DNA of 51,078 nucleotides from Sphingomonadaceae bacterium (GTDB lineage Bacteria > Pseudomonadota > Alphaproteobacteria > Sphingomonadales > Sphingomonadaceae), in NCBI GenBank assembly GCA_947454135.1, contig CANGJI010000014.1:1-51078 (forward strand), in the 5' to 3' direction. The position numbers and the translations under genes are program-made. This document shows positions 8,895-16,932 of the stretch, one piece after another. Numbering within the stretch: the stretch's first letter is position 1; the number at the start of each line of letters is the position of its first letter. Below the pieces are notes generated by a model, which was not told the origin of the DNA, made no database searches, and saw only the letters and a program-made list of their open reading frames with translations.

Positions 8895-9135
8895 GTTTCC
8901 TTCCATCGTCACCGATGATTTCGTGAAGGTTGCTCGCTTCTGCGGGGAACCCTCTGGGTCTTTATGGCGCTGCGCGGCAAGCCGCTCCGCTGGGGGTTCG
9001 AATCCCTTCGCCCGCGCCAGTTTCCTTCCATCATCACCGATGATTTCGTGAAGGTTGCTCGCTTCTGCGGGGAACCCTCCGGGTCTCTGTCGCGTTGCGC
9101 GGCAAGTCGGTCCGCTGCCCTTCGCCCGCGCCGGT
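8869..9135 (+). repeat. Tandem repeats derived from the tRNA-Gly 3' end
   Basis: The last 22 bases of the tRNA plus about 100 bases of flank are repeated. The tRNA 3' tail (GGGTTCGAATCCCTTCGCCCGC) at 8869-8890 recurs at 8994-9015, and a shortened form (CCCTTCGCCCGC) recurs at 9118-9129. The spacing is about 125 and then 114 bases. The flanking stretch beginning GTTTCCTTCCAT and containing GATTTCGTGAAGGTTGCTCG is conserved between copies with scattered substitutions. The copies lack the tRNA 5' half and cannot be functional tRNAs. Confidence 0.85.
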
Positions 9136-9179
9136 TTCCCCAAATGGTGGGGCAGGATCGAGAACGATCGAGCTTGGTT

Positions 9180-9698
9180 CTAGTAACTGACCGTGACCGT
9201 CACGAAATCTTGGTAGGCCCCGATTGGCAGCGACTGCTGATTGGCGAAAACCCTGCCGTAGGCCGGATAGCTTTGGGAGTAGGTCGTGCTCGGAGCTGTC
9301 AGGCTCAAGCTGCCGGCCACGACGTCCGTCGATGACATGCCGTCACCCCAGACACCCGTCATGCTCGGTTGGTCATAGATATTGTATAGCAAGTGGGCGG
9401 CGCCCGAGCTCATGGCCCGTGGAAAGAAGGAATTGGCTCCACCTTCGGAAAGCTTGATCTGGTAGGTTGCCGTTTCTCCGCCGACATCTGAGCTGCAGTT
9501 CACCGTGACGGTCGAATTGGTGTCGTGCGGCACATCGCGCTCAAGGGTGTTGAACGCGCCAAATGCGAGCGGCGTTGCATCAACGCTGCAGCCGACAGCG
9601 GCACTCGCAGGGCATGGGCTCAATAGCAGCACGCCCGCGAGCAGTCCTGCCAGCCCAGCCAGGCGTCCTCGGCGCGCCGCCGGTTTCCGATCAGTCAT
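9180..9698 (-). CDS. Spore-coat-U domain pilus subunit (CsuE-like position)
   Basis: A 172-residue secreted protein with a Sec signal peptide ending near PASAAVGCS. A single SCPU domain follows, with a Cys pair (VGCSV and VNCSS) and the typical C-terminal donor-strand-like end DFVTVTVSY. In Csu-type chaperone-usher pili, SCPU proteins are shaft or tip subunits. The last gene of the operon is usually the tip adhesin CsuE, but this one is shorter than the two-domain CsuE, so it may be a simplified tip. The start overlaps the usher stop by 4 bases. Confidence 0.88.
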   Translation of the reverse strand: MTDRKPAARRGRLAGLAGLLAGVLLLSPCPASAAVGCSVDATPLAFGAFNTLERDVPHDTNSTVTVNCSSDVGGETATYQIKLSEGGANSFFPRAMSSGAAHLLYNIYDQPSMTGVWGDGMSSTDVVAGSLSLTAPSTTYSQSYPAYGRVFANQQSLPIGAYQDFVTVTVSY

Positions 9699-12211
9699 TG
9701 TGGGTCTCCGCAGCGCACGGGGCCAAGGCGCGCTTCTTCAACGTTCTGAGCAGGCAACGAAAAATGGAGACGGCAGCTGCCTGTGGCCCAACGCACCGAG
9801 AACGTGTTGTCAGCCGAAAGTTCGCTCAGATAGGCTTCACCGCCGCGGCCTACGATAAATTCGCGGCCGGATGCCGAAGTGACTTTCGCCCCCAGCGGCA
9901 TCACCTGTCCATCAGGCAACAGCAGGGTAACCAGCACGTTCATAGACCGCGTGACCGGGAAATCGACCAGCACGCCCGCGCGGGCAAACGGAACCGGAGT
10001 TTGTTCGGCACCCTTTATCTCGAGATTGAAGGGCATCTCGTCTGGTTGCAGCGTAAGCCGATTGCGCTGGTAGGGTAGCAATCCCGTGATCAATGCCAGC
10101 CCTTTGGCATTGGTCGAGCCAGCGTACTGATTGTTGCGGAAAATGCGCACGCCCGCCACATCGGCGACGCGCACGACCGCAAACGAATTGCCGTTGATCT
10201 CACGCGTGGCGAACGGCAGGCCGCCGAACCAGCCGATCGCCCCGCGCGCGGCCAACCGGATTGCGCTGCCGCCTTCGCGGATGTCGGCATCGCCGCTGAA
10301 TTGCCCCGCCGCCGTATTGATGACGACACCGCCTTGAATGGATTGCTGGCCGTTGGCCGACGCGCGGACGTGCCAACCGATACCCGGCCCCGGCGGCGGG
10401 GACCGGTTTGCCGAAAGCAGGGTGCTGATACGCCCATCCTCGCTGCGCGCGATGTTGGAGCCGGCCGTGCCATTGCGTCCAAAGCGGACGATCAGGCTCA
10501 CGCCGCCGCTCCACCCCTTGTCGCCCCGATCAAGTCGATTGCTGACGTAGGCATCAAGGCGCATGCCATGGGGCAGAGCAACCCCGAGATTGCCCGCAAC
10601 GATCCGGTACCGATCCCCTGACCAGCTCGACTGTTCAATGTAGCGCGCTCCCAGCGATGCAAATCGCGGCAGAGAAATGCTGCCACCCACCGACAGGCGA
10701 TCGCGGGGCATGATCTCGCCGCCAAGGCTGCCGAACTGTTCAAAGCCGCGATCGAAATGTTCCCACTGGGCCGTAAGGCCAAAGCCATGCTCCTGATGTT
10801 CGGCCCCAATCAGGTAGTGCCCGCCAGTGCGCGCGCCGCCAGGCGCACTCGCCGTGCTGCGCGCAAACGAAGCGGATGCGCGATAGGCCAGCAGCGCTGC
10901 GATCGTACCATCCAGTTCGACACCCGCGGCTTGCCGAGTCTCCTGCAGCTCCACCCGGCCTTCAACCGTCAACGTGGGTGTAAATCCCCGTCTCCAGCTG
11001 GCGGCGGCGAACACGGGCCCGTAATCGTTGTCCTTGATGCCGAAGTTGCGCCGCATCGCGCCAGCTTCGAACGAGAATGCGTTCAGGCCCGGAGCAAGCA
11101 AGCGCGGGGCGAAATAGAAATCGCGCGAAAGGACGGTCTCCACCCCGCGCAGATCCCTCACGATCAGGTTCACTTGCCCAGCCCCTGTCACCGAAGGCAG
11201 GTTCGTGATCGAGAACGGCCCGGGATTGAGCGGCATCTGGCGCTCCCGGATGCTGTTGTTGACCAGGACATCGACCGTTGAAGGCAAGGCGGCCGAACCC
11301 GAAATGGCGAACATCGGATAAGTGATGAACAACGGGTCGAGGCTGAAGTCACTCGAGATCCGGACGCCGCCAAAGCGGACAGGACGCGACCAGCCGCCAT
11401 TGCCGCTGATGGTGTCACCGGCGACGATCGTTGTTCTGCTTTCGGGCAGATCCCGTTGCAGGGCAGTTTCGGTGCGCACCACCTTGGTTCTGCCTTCGGG
11501 CGAGGTGGTGATCGCGGCTTCCATGACAAGCGAATTGCCGCCCTTGAAGCCCACTGCCCGCAAGGCCCCGCCAAGGATGACCTTGCCATTGTCGATGGCA
11601 GTCAGCGTCATGTCGTAGTTGAGGTAGGCACCGGCGGCGGACTGTGTGGGCCGGGCAATATCCTGGGATTGCGCAGCAAGTCGGGATTCTTCGAAAGCCG
11701 CGACTTCTGCCGTGATGGCAAGCGACAGATGGCCCGGATCGAGCGTGTATCGGAGGTTTTCGACGCTCTCCAGAGCATAGCCCGATGATCCATCGGACAA
11801 GGCAACGTGTTCGGCAGGGGGGCGCAGACGCAACAGCGTCCAGACAGCTTCCGGCAGCGCAACGCGCCCATCCGCCAGCACTTCCGCCTCGGCCGGCTCG
11901 GGCAGCTTCACGCCGTTGATTTCGATATCGACCAGCAGAATGCCCGGTCGGCGCGGTGCGGCACTGGCCGCAGCGCCGGTGCCGCCTTCAGCTTGGCGCG
12001 GCCACGAGACCGCCTGCAGCAACGCCTTGACGCTTTCACCGGCAGCATCCGCAGCAGGCGCCTTGTGCGTCCGGCCAGAGGCTTCAAGCGCTTCTCCCGC
12101 ATAGGCGGGGCAAGGCAGCACGGCTGACAAAACCGGCAGCAATGCCAGCAGGCATCGCCGGTTCAAGCGCACGTTCCGCGCGTGACAGGAATGTGCAAGA
12201 ACAGGGATCAT
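9695..12211 (-). CDS. Outer-membrane fimbrial usher (CsuD-like)
   Basis: An 838-residue usher that exports and assembles pilus subunits. The signal peptide ends near PCPAYAGEA. An N-terminal chaperone-binding region follows (LLVDIEINGVKL near residue 92), then a long beta-barrel with a plug region and C-terminal domains (VLVDFPVTRSMNVLVTLLLPDGQVMPLGA). The final Cys-rich SCRLHFSLP segment is typical of ushers. The ATG at 12211 has AGGAA upstream; an internal GTG at 12169 would also leave a full signal peptide. It is translationally coupled to the downstream SCPU gene. Confidence 0.92.
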   Translation of the reverse strand: MIPVLAHSCHARNVRLNRRCLLALLPVLSAVLPCPAYAGEALEASGRTHKAPAADAAGESVKALLQAVSWPRQAEGGTGAAASAAPRRPGILLVDIEINGVKLPEPAEAEVLADGRVALPEAVWTLLRLRPPAEHVALSDGSSGYALESVENLRYTLDPGHLSLAITAEVAAFEESRLAAQSQDIARPTQSAAGAYLNYDMTLTAIDNGKVILGGALRAVGFKGGNSLVMEAAITTSPEGRTKVVRTETALQRDLPESRTTIVAGDTISGNGGWSRPVRFGGVRISSDFSLDPLFITYPMFAISGSAALPSTVDVLVNNSIRERQMPLNPGPFSITNLPSVTGAGQVNLIVRDLRGVETVLSRDFYFAPRLLAPGLNAFSFEAGAMRRNFGIKDNDYGPVFAAASWRRGFTPTLTVEGRVELQETRQAAGVELDGTIAALLAYRASASFARSTASAPGGARTGGHYLIGAEHQEHGFGLTAQWEHFDRGFEQFGSLGGEIMPRDRLSVGGSISLPRFASLGARYIEQSSWSGDRYRIVAGNLGVALPHGMRLDAYVSNRLDRGDKGWSGGVSLIVRFGRNGTAGSNIARSEDGRISTLLSANRSPPPGPGIGWHVRASANGQQSIQGGVVINTAAGQFSGDADIREGGSAIRLAARGAIGWFGGLPFATREINGNSFAVVRVADVAGVRIFRNNQYAGSTNAKGLALITGLLPYQRNRLTLQPDEMPFNLEIKGAEQTPVPFARAGVLVDFPVTRSMNVLVTLLLPDGQVMPLGAKVTSASGREFIVGRGGEAYLSELSADNTFSVRWATGSCRLHFSLPAQNVEEARLGPVRCGDPQ

Positions 12212-12271
12212 CGTTTCCTGCCGTTTGATTACGGGAACGAAACTGGCGAGACCGGATCGGTGAGACCGTGC

Positions 12272-12979
12272 CTAGCGCGGCGCGAGCGTCCAATCGGCCG
12301 TCGCCACGCCTGCGGTCGTCGTTGCGGTGACATGGACCGGACCGGCTGCGTGTGGAGGAATATCGAAGTTCCACTGCCGCCAGCCATCTGCCAGCACGGT
12401 GCCGGTGGCGGTGACATCCGTGTGCCAGCCTTGGCCTTCCACGGTGATCCCCGTTACCTTGAGCAACCGCTGCCCCACATTCGCCACCTTGATGCAGCCC
12501 GCCTCGGCAGGAGCATCGCAGGGCGAAACCTTCGGCATGGCGCTGCCGCCTGCCGGAGAAATGATGACAGGCAGATCATGGCGAATGCGCATGGCGATGC
12601 CATGCCCCGCCATGGCCGGCGTGATATCTTCAAGATAGAGCCGATAGGTCCGTTCAGGCCCAGGAGCAGGATCATGCAACCGAACCCGGAACAACTGCCC
12701 GGACTTGGGCGGAACTTCGGCAATGGCAGGCGCGATGATGAGGTCGTTCGTCGCCTCGTAGACGTCATGGCCATTCACCTGATGCCATGTCTTCGCCGAA
12801 GCCTGCACGATCATCGGTTGATCGCCGCCATTCCATAGCGTGACCTGCCCCGTAGCCCGGGCCTGCTTGAGATCGACGGTAATCGGCATGACCGATGAGC
12901 CGGCCGCAGCCGGGGCTGCCATGGCGAGCATGGCAACCCCGAGCAGCAAGCGAGCCGGGTGAAGTGCAAGAGCGTCCAC
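12272..12979 (-). CDS. Periplasmic pilus chaperone (CsuC/PapD-like)
   Basis: A 235-residue chaperone that caps pilus subunits before delivery to the usher. The PapD-type N-domain is recognisable (VTLWNGGDQPMIVQASAKTWHQ, then IIAPAIAEVPPKSGQLFRV and the conserved RTYRLYLEDI). A second beta domain follows with NVGQRLLKVTGI. The GTG at 12979 is chosen because GGGGGAG lies just upstream and it starts directly at the signal peptide. An ATG at 13018 would overlap the pilin gene. It lies 60 bases before the usher. Confidence 0.9.
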   Translation of the reverse strand: MDALALHPARLLLGVAMLAMAAPAAAGSSVMPITVDLKQARATGQVTLWNGGDQPMIVQASAKTWHQVNGHDVYEATNDLIIAPAIAEVPPKSGQLFRVRLHDPAPGPERTYRLYLEDITPAMAGHGIAMRIRHDLPVIISPAGGSAMPKVSPCDAPAEAGCIKVANVGQRLLKVTGITVEGQGWHTDVTATGTVLADGWRQWNFDIPPHAAGPVHVTATTTAGVATADWTLAPR

Positions 12980-13004
12980 CGTTCTACTCCCCCGCAACCG
13001 TCGA

Positions 13005-13553
13005 TCAGACCGGAACATTGGTGTCGTAGGACACGGTCAGCGTCAGCGTGTCGGAGTAATAGCCGATGACCTGGTTCGCGCTCGCGCCCGGCACGCGGCC
13101 ATAAAGCGTGATCGTCTGATTGTTGCCATCGGCGGTCAGGGAAACGTTGGTCAACGCAGGCGTCACCAGTCCGGACGTGCGGCTGGGATCAGTGTAGATA
13201 TTGTAGGCGAGATAGTGCGTTCCATCGGTCATGCGAAGCTGGCTGCCGCTCTTGAGCTCGCTGTCGATCTGCAGCGTCGCCGTGGCACCATTCGAGCAGA
13301 CATAGTTGATGGCGCTGCTGTCTACGTCCTTGTCAGCCGCGTCAGCCTTCGTACCCGGGGTCGCGCCCTCACCGATGCTCACGATGTCGCCGAATGCCAG
13401 CGTGCCATTGCCGATGTAGCAGGCCGCCGTCAGGGTCGCGGAGACGTCAACAACGCCTTGAGCCGTTGTGGTAGGATTTGCCATGGCCTGATCGGCGCCG
13501 GCAATCATGCCGGCACCAGCCAGCAGCGTGATTAAAATGCGACTGCAATTCAT
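13005..13553 (-). CDS. Major SCPU-domain pilin (CsuA/B-like)
   Basis: A 182-residue secreted subunit with signal peptide cleavage likely after GADQAMA. It has a single SCPU domain with Cys residues (AACYIGNG and YVCSNG), the family motif YLAYNIYTDPSRT and a C-terminal strand YYSDTLTLTVSYD. This is the expected first gene of a Csu pilus operon and is probably the shaft subunit. A strong GGAGG site lies 9 bases before the ATG, consistent with high expression. Confidence 0.9.
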   Translation of the reverse strand: MNCSRILITLLAGAGMIAGADQAMANPTTTAQGVVDVSATLTAACYIGNGTLAFGDIVSIGEGATPGTKADAADKDVDSSAINYVCSNGATATLQIDSELKSGSQLRMTDGTHYLAYNIYTDPSRTSGLVTPALTNVSLTADGNNQTITLYGRVPGASANQVIGYYSDTLTLTVSYDTNVPV

Positions 13554-14357
13554 GATGTACTTCCTCCGTTATTGAATTGAACCAAATTTCATTGATAAAA
13601 ATTGGCTGATCTATTTTTGACTGATTATGGAATGATGTCATTTCGGGAATTAATGGGACGCAAGCTATCAATCACTCGCTCGAGTGATCTTTCATTATGT
13701 ATTTGGGGGAATTAGATCTCGAATTTTGGGCTCTGCGTTGAATTTCTGCCCGACAGCATCATGCCGGTATCGAGTTCGGGCAGGACCTGATGGCTCCTGC
13801 ACTGGGCGATGCCGTGGTGCGGTCTGCGGTCCTTCGATGAACCGACCGTTCCATCTTGCAGATCAACAAGCTGTACGCAGATATTACCCCTTCCCCTGCG
13901 CCGTGCCTTTGTCGCCGTTCAGGAAGACCAGCTCAAATGCATGACGATTAAGGGATGCCACTTAGTAGCTGCGGCAACCATATAGAGGAAATACTGTACT
14001 CGGCTCGTGGCCGGACGCTGGCTGGTCTGGCCGCCATGGCGCTTGTTTGCTGGCCATTTTGCGCCGATTCCGCCCGGGATGGGCAATCGGCGCCCGCCAT
14101 TCAGGCTTGGTTGAGATGGCGGCGAACCAGCGAATCTGGCGCCGAGGCGGCGTTAACGAATAACCGTTGCCCCCACCTGCTTGCCAGAATGTGTGGGAGG
14201 CCTTCGCATGAGACGCCGATCCCGGCGCGGCCTGCATCGAAGCCCTTGTTTTCACGCCCGCCAGCGATAGGCTCCGCGGGTGGAACGGCCCCTCGCGGCC
14301 AGCCCCTGATTCCATGCCCGGGCGCCAGACCCGGCGGGACCAACGAGAGGAACGACG
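13554..14357. other. Intergenic region between pilus operon and aldehyde dehydrogenase
   Basis: About 800 bases with no gene I can support. The first 150 bases are AT-rich and presumably hold the leftward pilus promoter. An 18-base palindrome at 13671-13688 (8-base arms ATCACTCG / CGAGTGAT with a 2-base centre) may be an operator. The rest is GC-rich, with no convincing start, codon bias or RNA structure. The aldehyde dehydrogenase ribosome-binding site (GAGAGG) closes it. Confidence 0.5.
13671..13688. promoter_or_regulatory. Palindrome upstream of the pilus operon
   Basis: Perfect 8-base arms flank a CT centre, about 118 bases upstream of the pilin start. The size and symmetry suit a dimeric regulator site. 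No regulator gene is adjacent. Confidence 0.35.
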
Positions 14358-15863
14358 ATGACCGGCGAACTGCCCGCGCACCCCTACAAGGACTATTACG
14401 GCAACTATATCGGCGGACGCTGGGTCGATGCCGCGGACGGACGGCGGTTCGACAATCCCTCGCCGATCACGGGGCAGGTGATCACCTCGCTGGCGCGCTC
14501 CTCCGCTGCCGATGTCGAAGCCGCGCTCGATGCGGCGCACGGCGCGAAGGATGCCTGGGGGCGGACCAGCCCGGCAGAGCGCGCGCTGATCCTGAACCGC
14601 ATCGCCGATCGCATGGAAGCCAACCTCGCGCTGCTGGCGACGGCGGAGAGCTGGGACAACGGCAAGCCGATCCGCGAGACGATGGCCGCGGACATGCCGC
14701 TCGCCATTGACCATTTCCGCTATTTCGCGGGGTGCATCCGCGCGCAGGAAGGCGGCATTTCCGAGATCGACCACGACACCGTGGCCTACCACTTCCACGA
14801 ACCGCTCGGCGTCGTCGGCCAGATCATTCCGTGGAACTTCCCGATCCTGATGGCGGTGTGGAAGCTCGCCCCGGCGCTGGCAGCTGGCAATTGCGTGGTG
14901 CTCAAGCCCGCAGAGCAGACCCCGGCCTCGATCCACGTGTTGCTGGAGATCATCGGCGATCTGCTGCCGCCGGGTGTGCTCAATGTGGTCAACGGCTTCG
15001 GGCTGGAGGCGGGCAAGCCCCTCGCGCAGAGCCGCCGCATCGCCAAGATCGCCTTTACCGGCGAGACGACGACGGGCCGCCTCATCATGCAATATGCCAG
15101 CGAAAACCTCATCCCGGTAACGCTGGAACTGGGCGGCAAATCACCCAACATCTTCTTCGCCGACGTGATGGATGCGGATGACGACTTCTTCGACAAGGCG
15201 CTCGAAGGCTTTGCGATGTTCGCGCTCAACCAGGGCGAGGTCTGCACCTGCCCGAGCCGTGCGCTGATCCAGGAATCGATCTACGCCCGCTTCATGGAGC
15301 GCGCCGTGGCCCGCGTCGAAAAGATCGTGCAGGGCAGCCCGCTCGATCCCGCAACGATGATCGGGGCGCAGGCTTCCTCCGAGCAGCTCGAGAAGATCCT
15401 CTCCTACTTCGAGATCGCCCGGAACGAAGGCGCCAAGGTGCTGACCGGCGGGGCACGCAATGTGATGCCGGGCGACATGGCGGGCGGCTTCTACATCAAG
15501 CCGACGATCCTTGAAGGCCACAACAAGATGCGCGTGTTCCAGGAGGAAATCTTCGGCCCCGTGGTGGCGGTGACGACCTTCAAGGACGCCGAGGACGCGC
15601 ATGCCATCGCCAACGACACGCTCTATGGGCTGGGCGCGGGCGTGTGGACCCGCAATGGCACGCAGGCCTATCGCACGGGGCGCGCCGTGCAGGCCGGGCG
15701 CGTGTGGACCAATTGCTATCACGCCTACCCGGCGCACGCAGCGTTCGGCGGCTACAAGCAATCGGGCATCGGGCGCGAGAACCACAAGATGATGCTGGAC
15801 CACTACCAGCAGACCAAGAACCTCCTGGTGAGCTACAGCCCCAAGGCGCTGGGCTTCTTCTGA
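14358..15863 (+). CDS. NAD-dependent aldehyde dehydrogenase (AldB/ExaC type)
   Basis: A 501-residue class 3-like aldehyde dehydrogenase oxidising aldehydes, probably acetaldehyde, to acids. Active-site elements are PWNFP (Asn160), ELGGKSP (Glu257 as general base) and the GEVCTCPSR motif with catalytic Cys296, which is specific to the AldB/ExaC/AcoD branch. The IPWNFPILM and [28 protein letters not shown] blocks agree. It has a GAGAGG ribosome-binding site. The gene is followed 4 bases later by a DUF779 gene, a pairing seen with this enzyme class. The natural substrate cannot be fixed from sequence. Confidence 0.94.
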   Translation: MTGELPAHPYKDYYGNYIGGRWVDAADGRRFDNPSPITGQVITSLARSSAADVEAALDAAHGAKDAWGRTSPAERALILNRIADRMEANLALLATAESWDNGKPIRETMAADMPLAIDHFRYFAGCIRAQEGGISEIDHDTVAYHFHEPLGVVGQIIPWNFPILMAVWKLAPALAAGNCVVLKPAEQTPASIHVLLEIIGDLLPPGVLNVVNGFGLEAGKPLAQSRRIAKIAFTGETTTGRLIMQYASENLIPVTLELGGKSPNIFFADVMDADDDFFDKALEGFAMFALNQGEVCTCPSRALIQESIYARFMERAVARVEKIVQGSPLDPATMIGAQASSEQLEKILSYFEIARNEGAKVLTGGARNVMPGDMAGGFYIKPTILEGHNKMRVFQEEIFGPVVAVTTFKDAEDAHAIANDTLYGLGAGVWTRNGTQAYRTGRAVQAGRVWTNCYHAYPAHAAFGGYKQSGIGRENHKMMLDHYQQTKNLLVSYSPKALGFF

Positions 15864-15867
15864 GGGC

Positions 15868-16221
15868 ATGATCCCAGAGGCAAACCGCGTTTCCACCACC
15901 CCGGCGGCGCTGGCCCTGCTTGGCGAGATCATCGCCGAGCACGGGCCGGTGCTGTTTCACCAATCGGGCGGGTGCTGCGATGGCTCCTCCCCGATGTGCT
16001 ACCCGGCGGGCGAGTTTCGCGTGGGCGAAAGCGACGTCCTGCTGGGGCACGTGGGCGAGGCACCGTTCTATATCGGCGTACGCCAGTTCGAAGCGTGGAG
16101 CGCGGCGGGCGAGGCGGTGGACCTGCTGCTCGATGCCGTGCCCGGGCGCGGCGGCATGTTCAGCCTTGATAACGGGCGCGAACAGCGGTTCCTGATCCGC
16201 TCCGGGGCGTGCGCGGTCTAG
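15868..16221 (+). CDS. DUF779 family protein
   Basis: A 117-residue protein matching DUF779, with the signature FHQSGGCCDGSSPMCY and an acidic/Gly-rich middle (VGESDVLLGHVGEAPFYI). Three closely spaced cysteines suggest metal or redox chemistry, but no activity is known. DUF779 genes regularly follow AldB-type aldehyde dehydrogenases, as here (4-base gap), so a supporting role for that enzyme is likely. Confidence 0.9.
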   Translation: MIPEANRVSTTPAALALLGEIIAEHGPVLFHQSGGCCDGSSPMCYPAGEFRVGESDVLLGHVGEAPFYIGVRQFEAWSAAGEAVDLLLDAVPGRGGMFSLDNGREQRFLIRSGACAV

Positions 16222-16246
16222 GCAGGGCGGTCTTTCAAGGAAAGGG

Positions 16247-16289
16247 GCACCCGGGCAGGTTTGCGGGGGGATGGCTCCTGCCCGGGTGC
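16247..16289 (+). terminator. Hairpin after the aldehyde dehydrogenase operon
   Basis: Perfect 13-base arms (GCACCCGGGCAGG and its complement) surround a 17-base loop, 26 bases after the DUF779 stop. There is no T-run, so termination may need Rho or the hairpin may only protect the 3' end. Confidence 0.55.
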
Positions 16290-16419
16290 GTGGGCTCAGT
16301 GCGACCAGGGATGTGCCGCACGAGCGCATGAGGCCGCCGGAAAGGGAGGGGGGAACCGGGGCCTGCTCACTGCATGTAGGTATGCAACCTTAGCTTTGGT
16401 AGGGGGATAATCTGTAACG

Positions 16420-16662
16420 TTAGATTTCATTTTTTGAAAGGGCGGCAAGCTGTGCTGCGAGCGCGGCGATCCGCGCAGCAACCCGGTCGGCCATGATCCT
16501 CCCGGCGTAGTAGCGGCGCGAGCCCTTGCGGATCTGCGCGGCCTTGACCGAGAGCGAGCGGTCCTGATCGGCGCAGACCCGCCAGCCCTTGTCGGTGAGC
16601 ACGCCGCTGATGATGCCGTCCGGTACGCAGGCGACGCTTCCGGGCCTCCAGACTGTCTTCAA
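16420..16662 (-). CDS. Possible small basic protein or gene remnant
   Basis: An 80-codon frame with strongly GC-biased third positions over residues 20-75 and a plausible helical C-terminus (ADRVAARIAALAAQLAALSK). It has only weak starts (TTG at 16662 or GTG at 16602) and no clear ribosome-binding site. I do not recognise a family. It could be the 3' remnant of a longer gene. Confidence 0.3.
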   Translation of the reverse strand: MKTVWRPGSVACVPDGIISGVLTDKGWRVCADQDRSLSVKAAQIRKGSRRYYAGRIMADRVAARIAALAAQLAALSKNEI

Positions 16663-16932
16663 CTACGTATTGAGCACAGGGATCCGCGCCGGGCAGAACG
16701 CGCTGCGAGAATAATGCTACGTCACGGAAAACCTAGTAAAAGTGTCTGTGGCGGGCCTGCACAAGCAATAGCAAAAATGTCACACTTGCGCCGGTTTCGC
16801 GTTTCGCGGCCCTCGTTTGCCCGCCAAAGCTGTTTACACTTTCAATCGAAAGAATATCCACGGCCCGCTGCAACCGCAGGCAGACCGGGGGGGACATTGT
16901 ACCCGGCTGCTCAATTCAGGGGGTACCCTATA

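Larger units (their letters stand above)
16222..16932. other. Intergenic region before the TonB-dependent receptor
   Basis: About 710 bases containing the hairpin at 16247-16289 and a possible small minus-strand frame at 16420-16662. The last 270 bases are a leader for the receptor gene. In that leader an AAGTGT / ACACTT pair of short inverted arms is visible near 16738-16787. No confident promoter or riboswitch was recognised. Confidence 0.4.

Noticed and set aside
8820..9135. Extra tRNA genes in the repeat array
   Set aside because: The copies contain only the T arm and acceptor 3' strand; the 5' half and anticodon arm are missing.
8625..9143. N-terminal extension of the thioredoxin-TPR gene through the tRNA
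   Set aside because: The open frame runs across the tRNA-Gly and its repeats. The GTG at 8624 has a proper ribosome-binding site and begins the conserved domain.
8820..9180. Genomic island integrated at tRNA-Gly
   Set aside because: No integrase gene or far-side att copy is visible, and the downstream genes are a pilus operon in the local codon style. The repeats are reported on their own instead.
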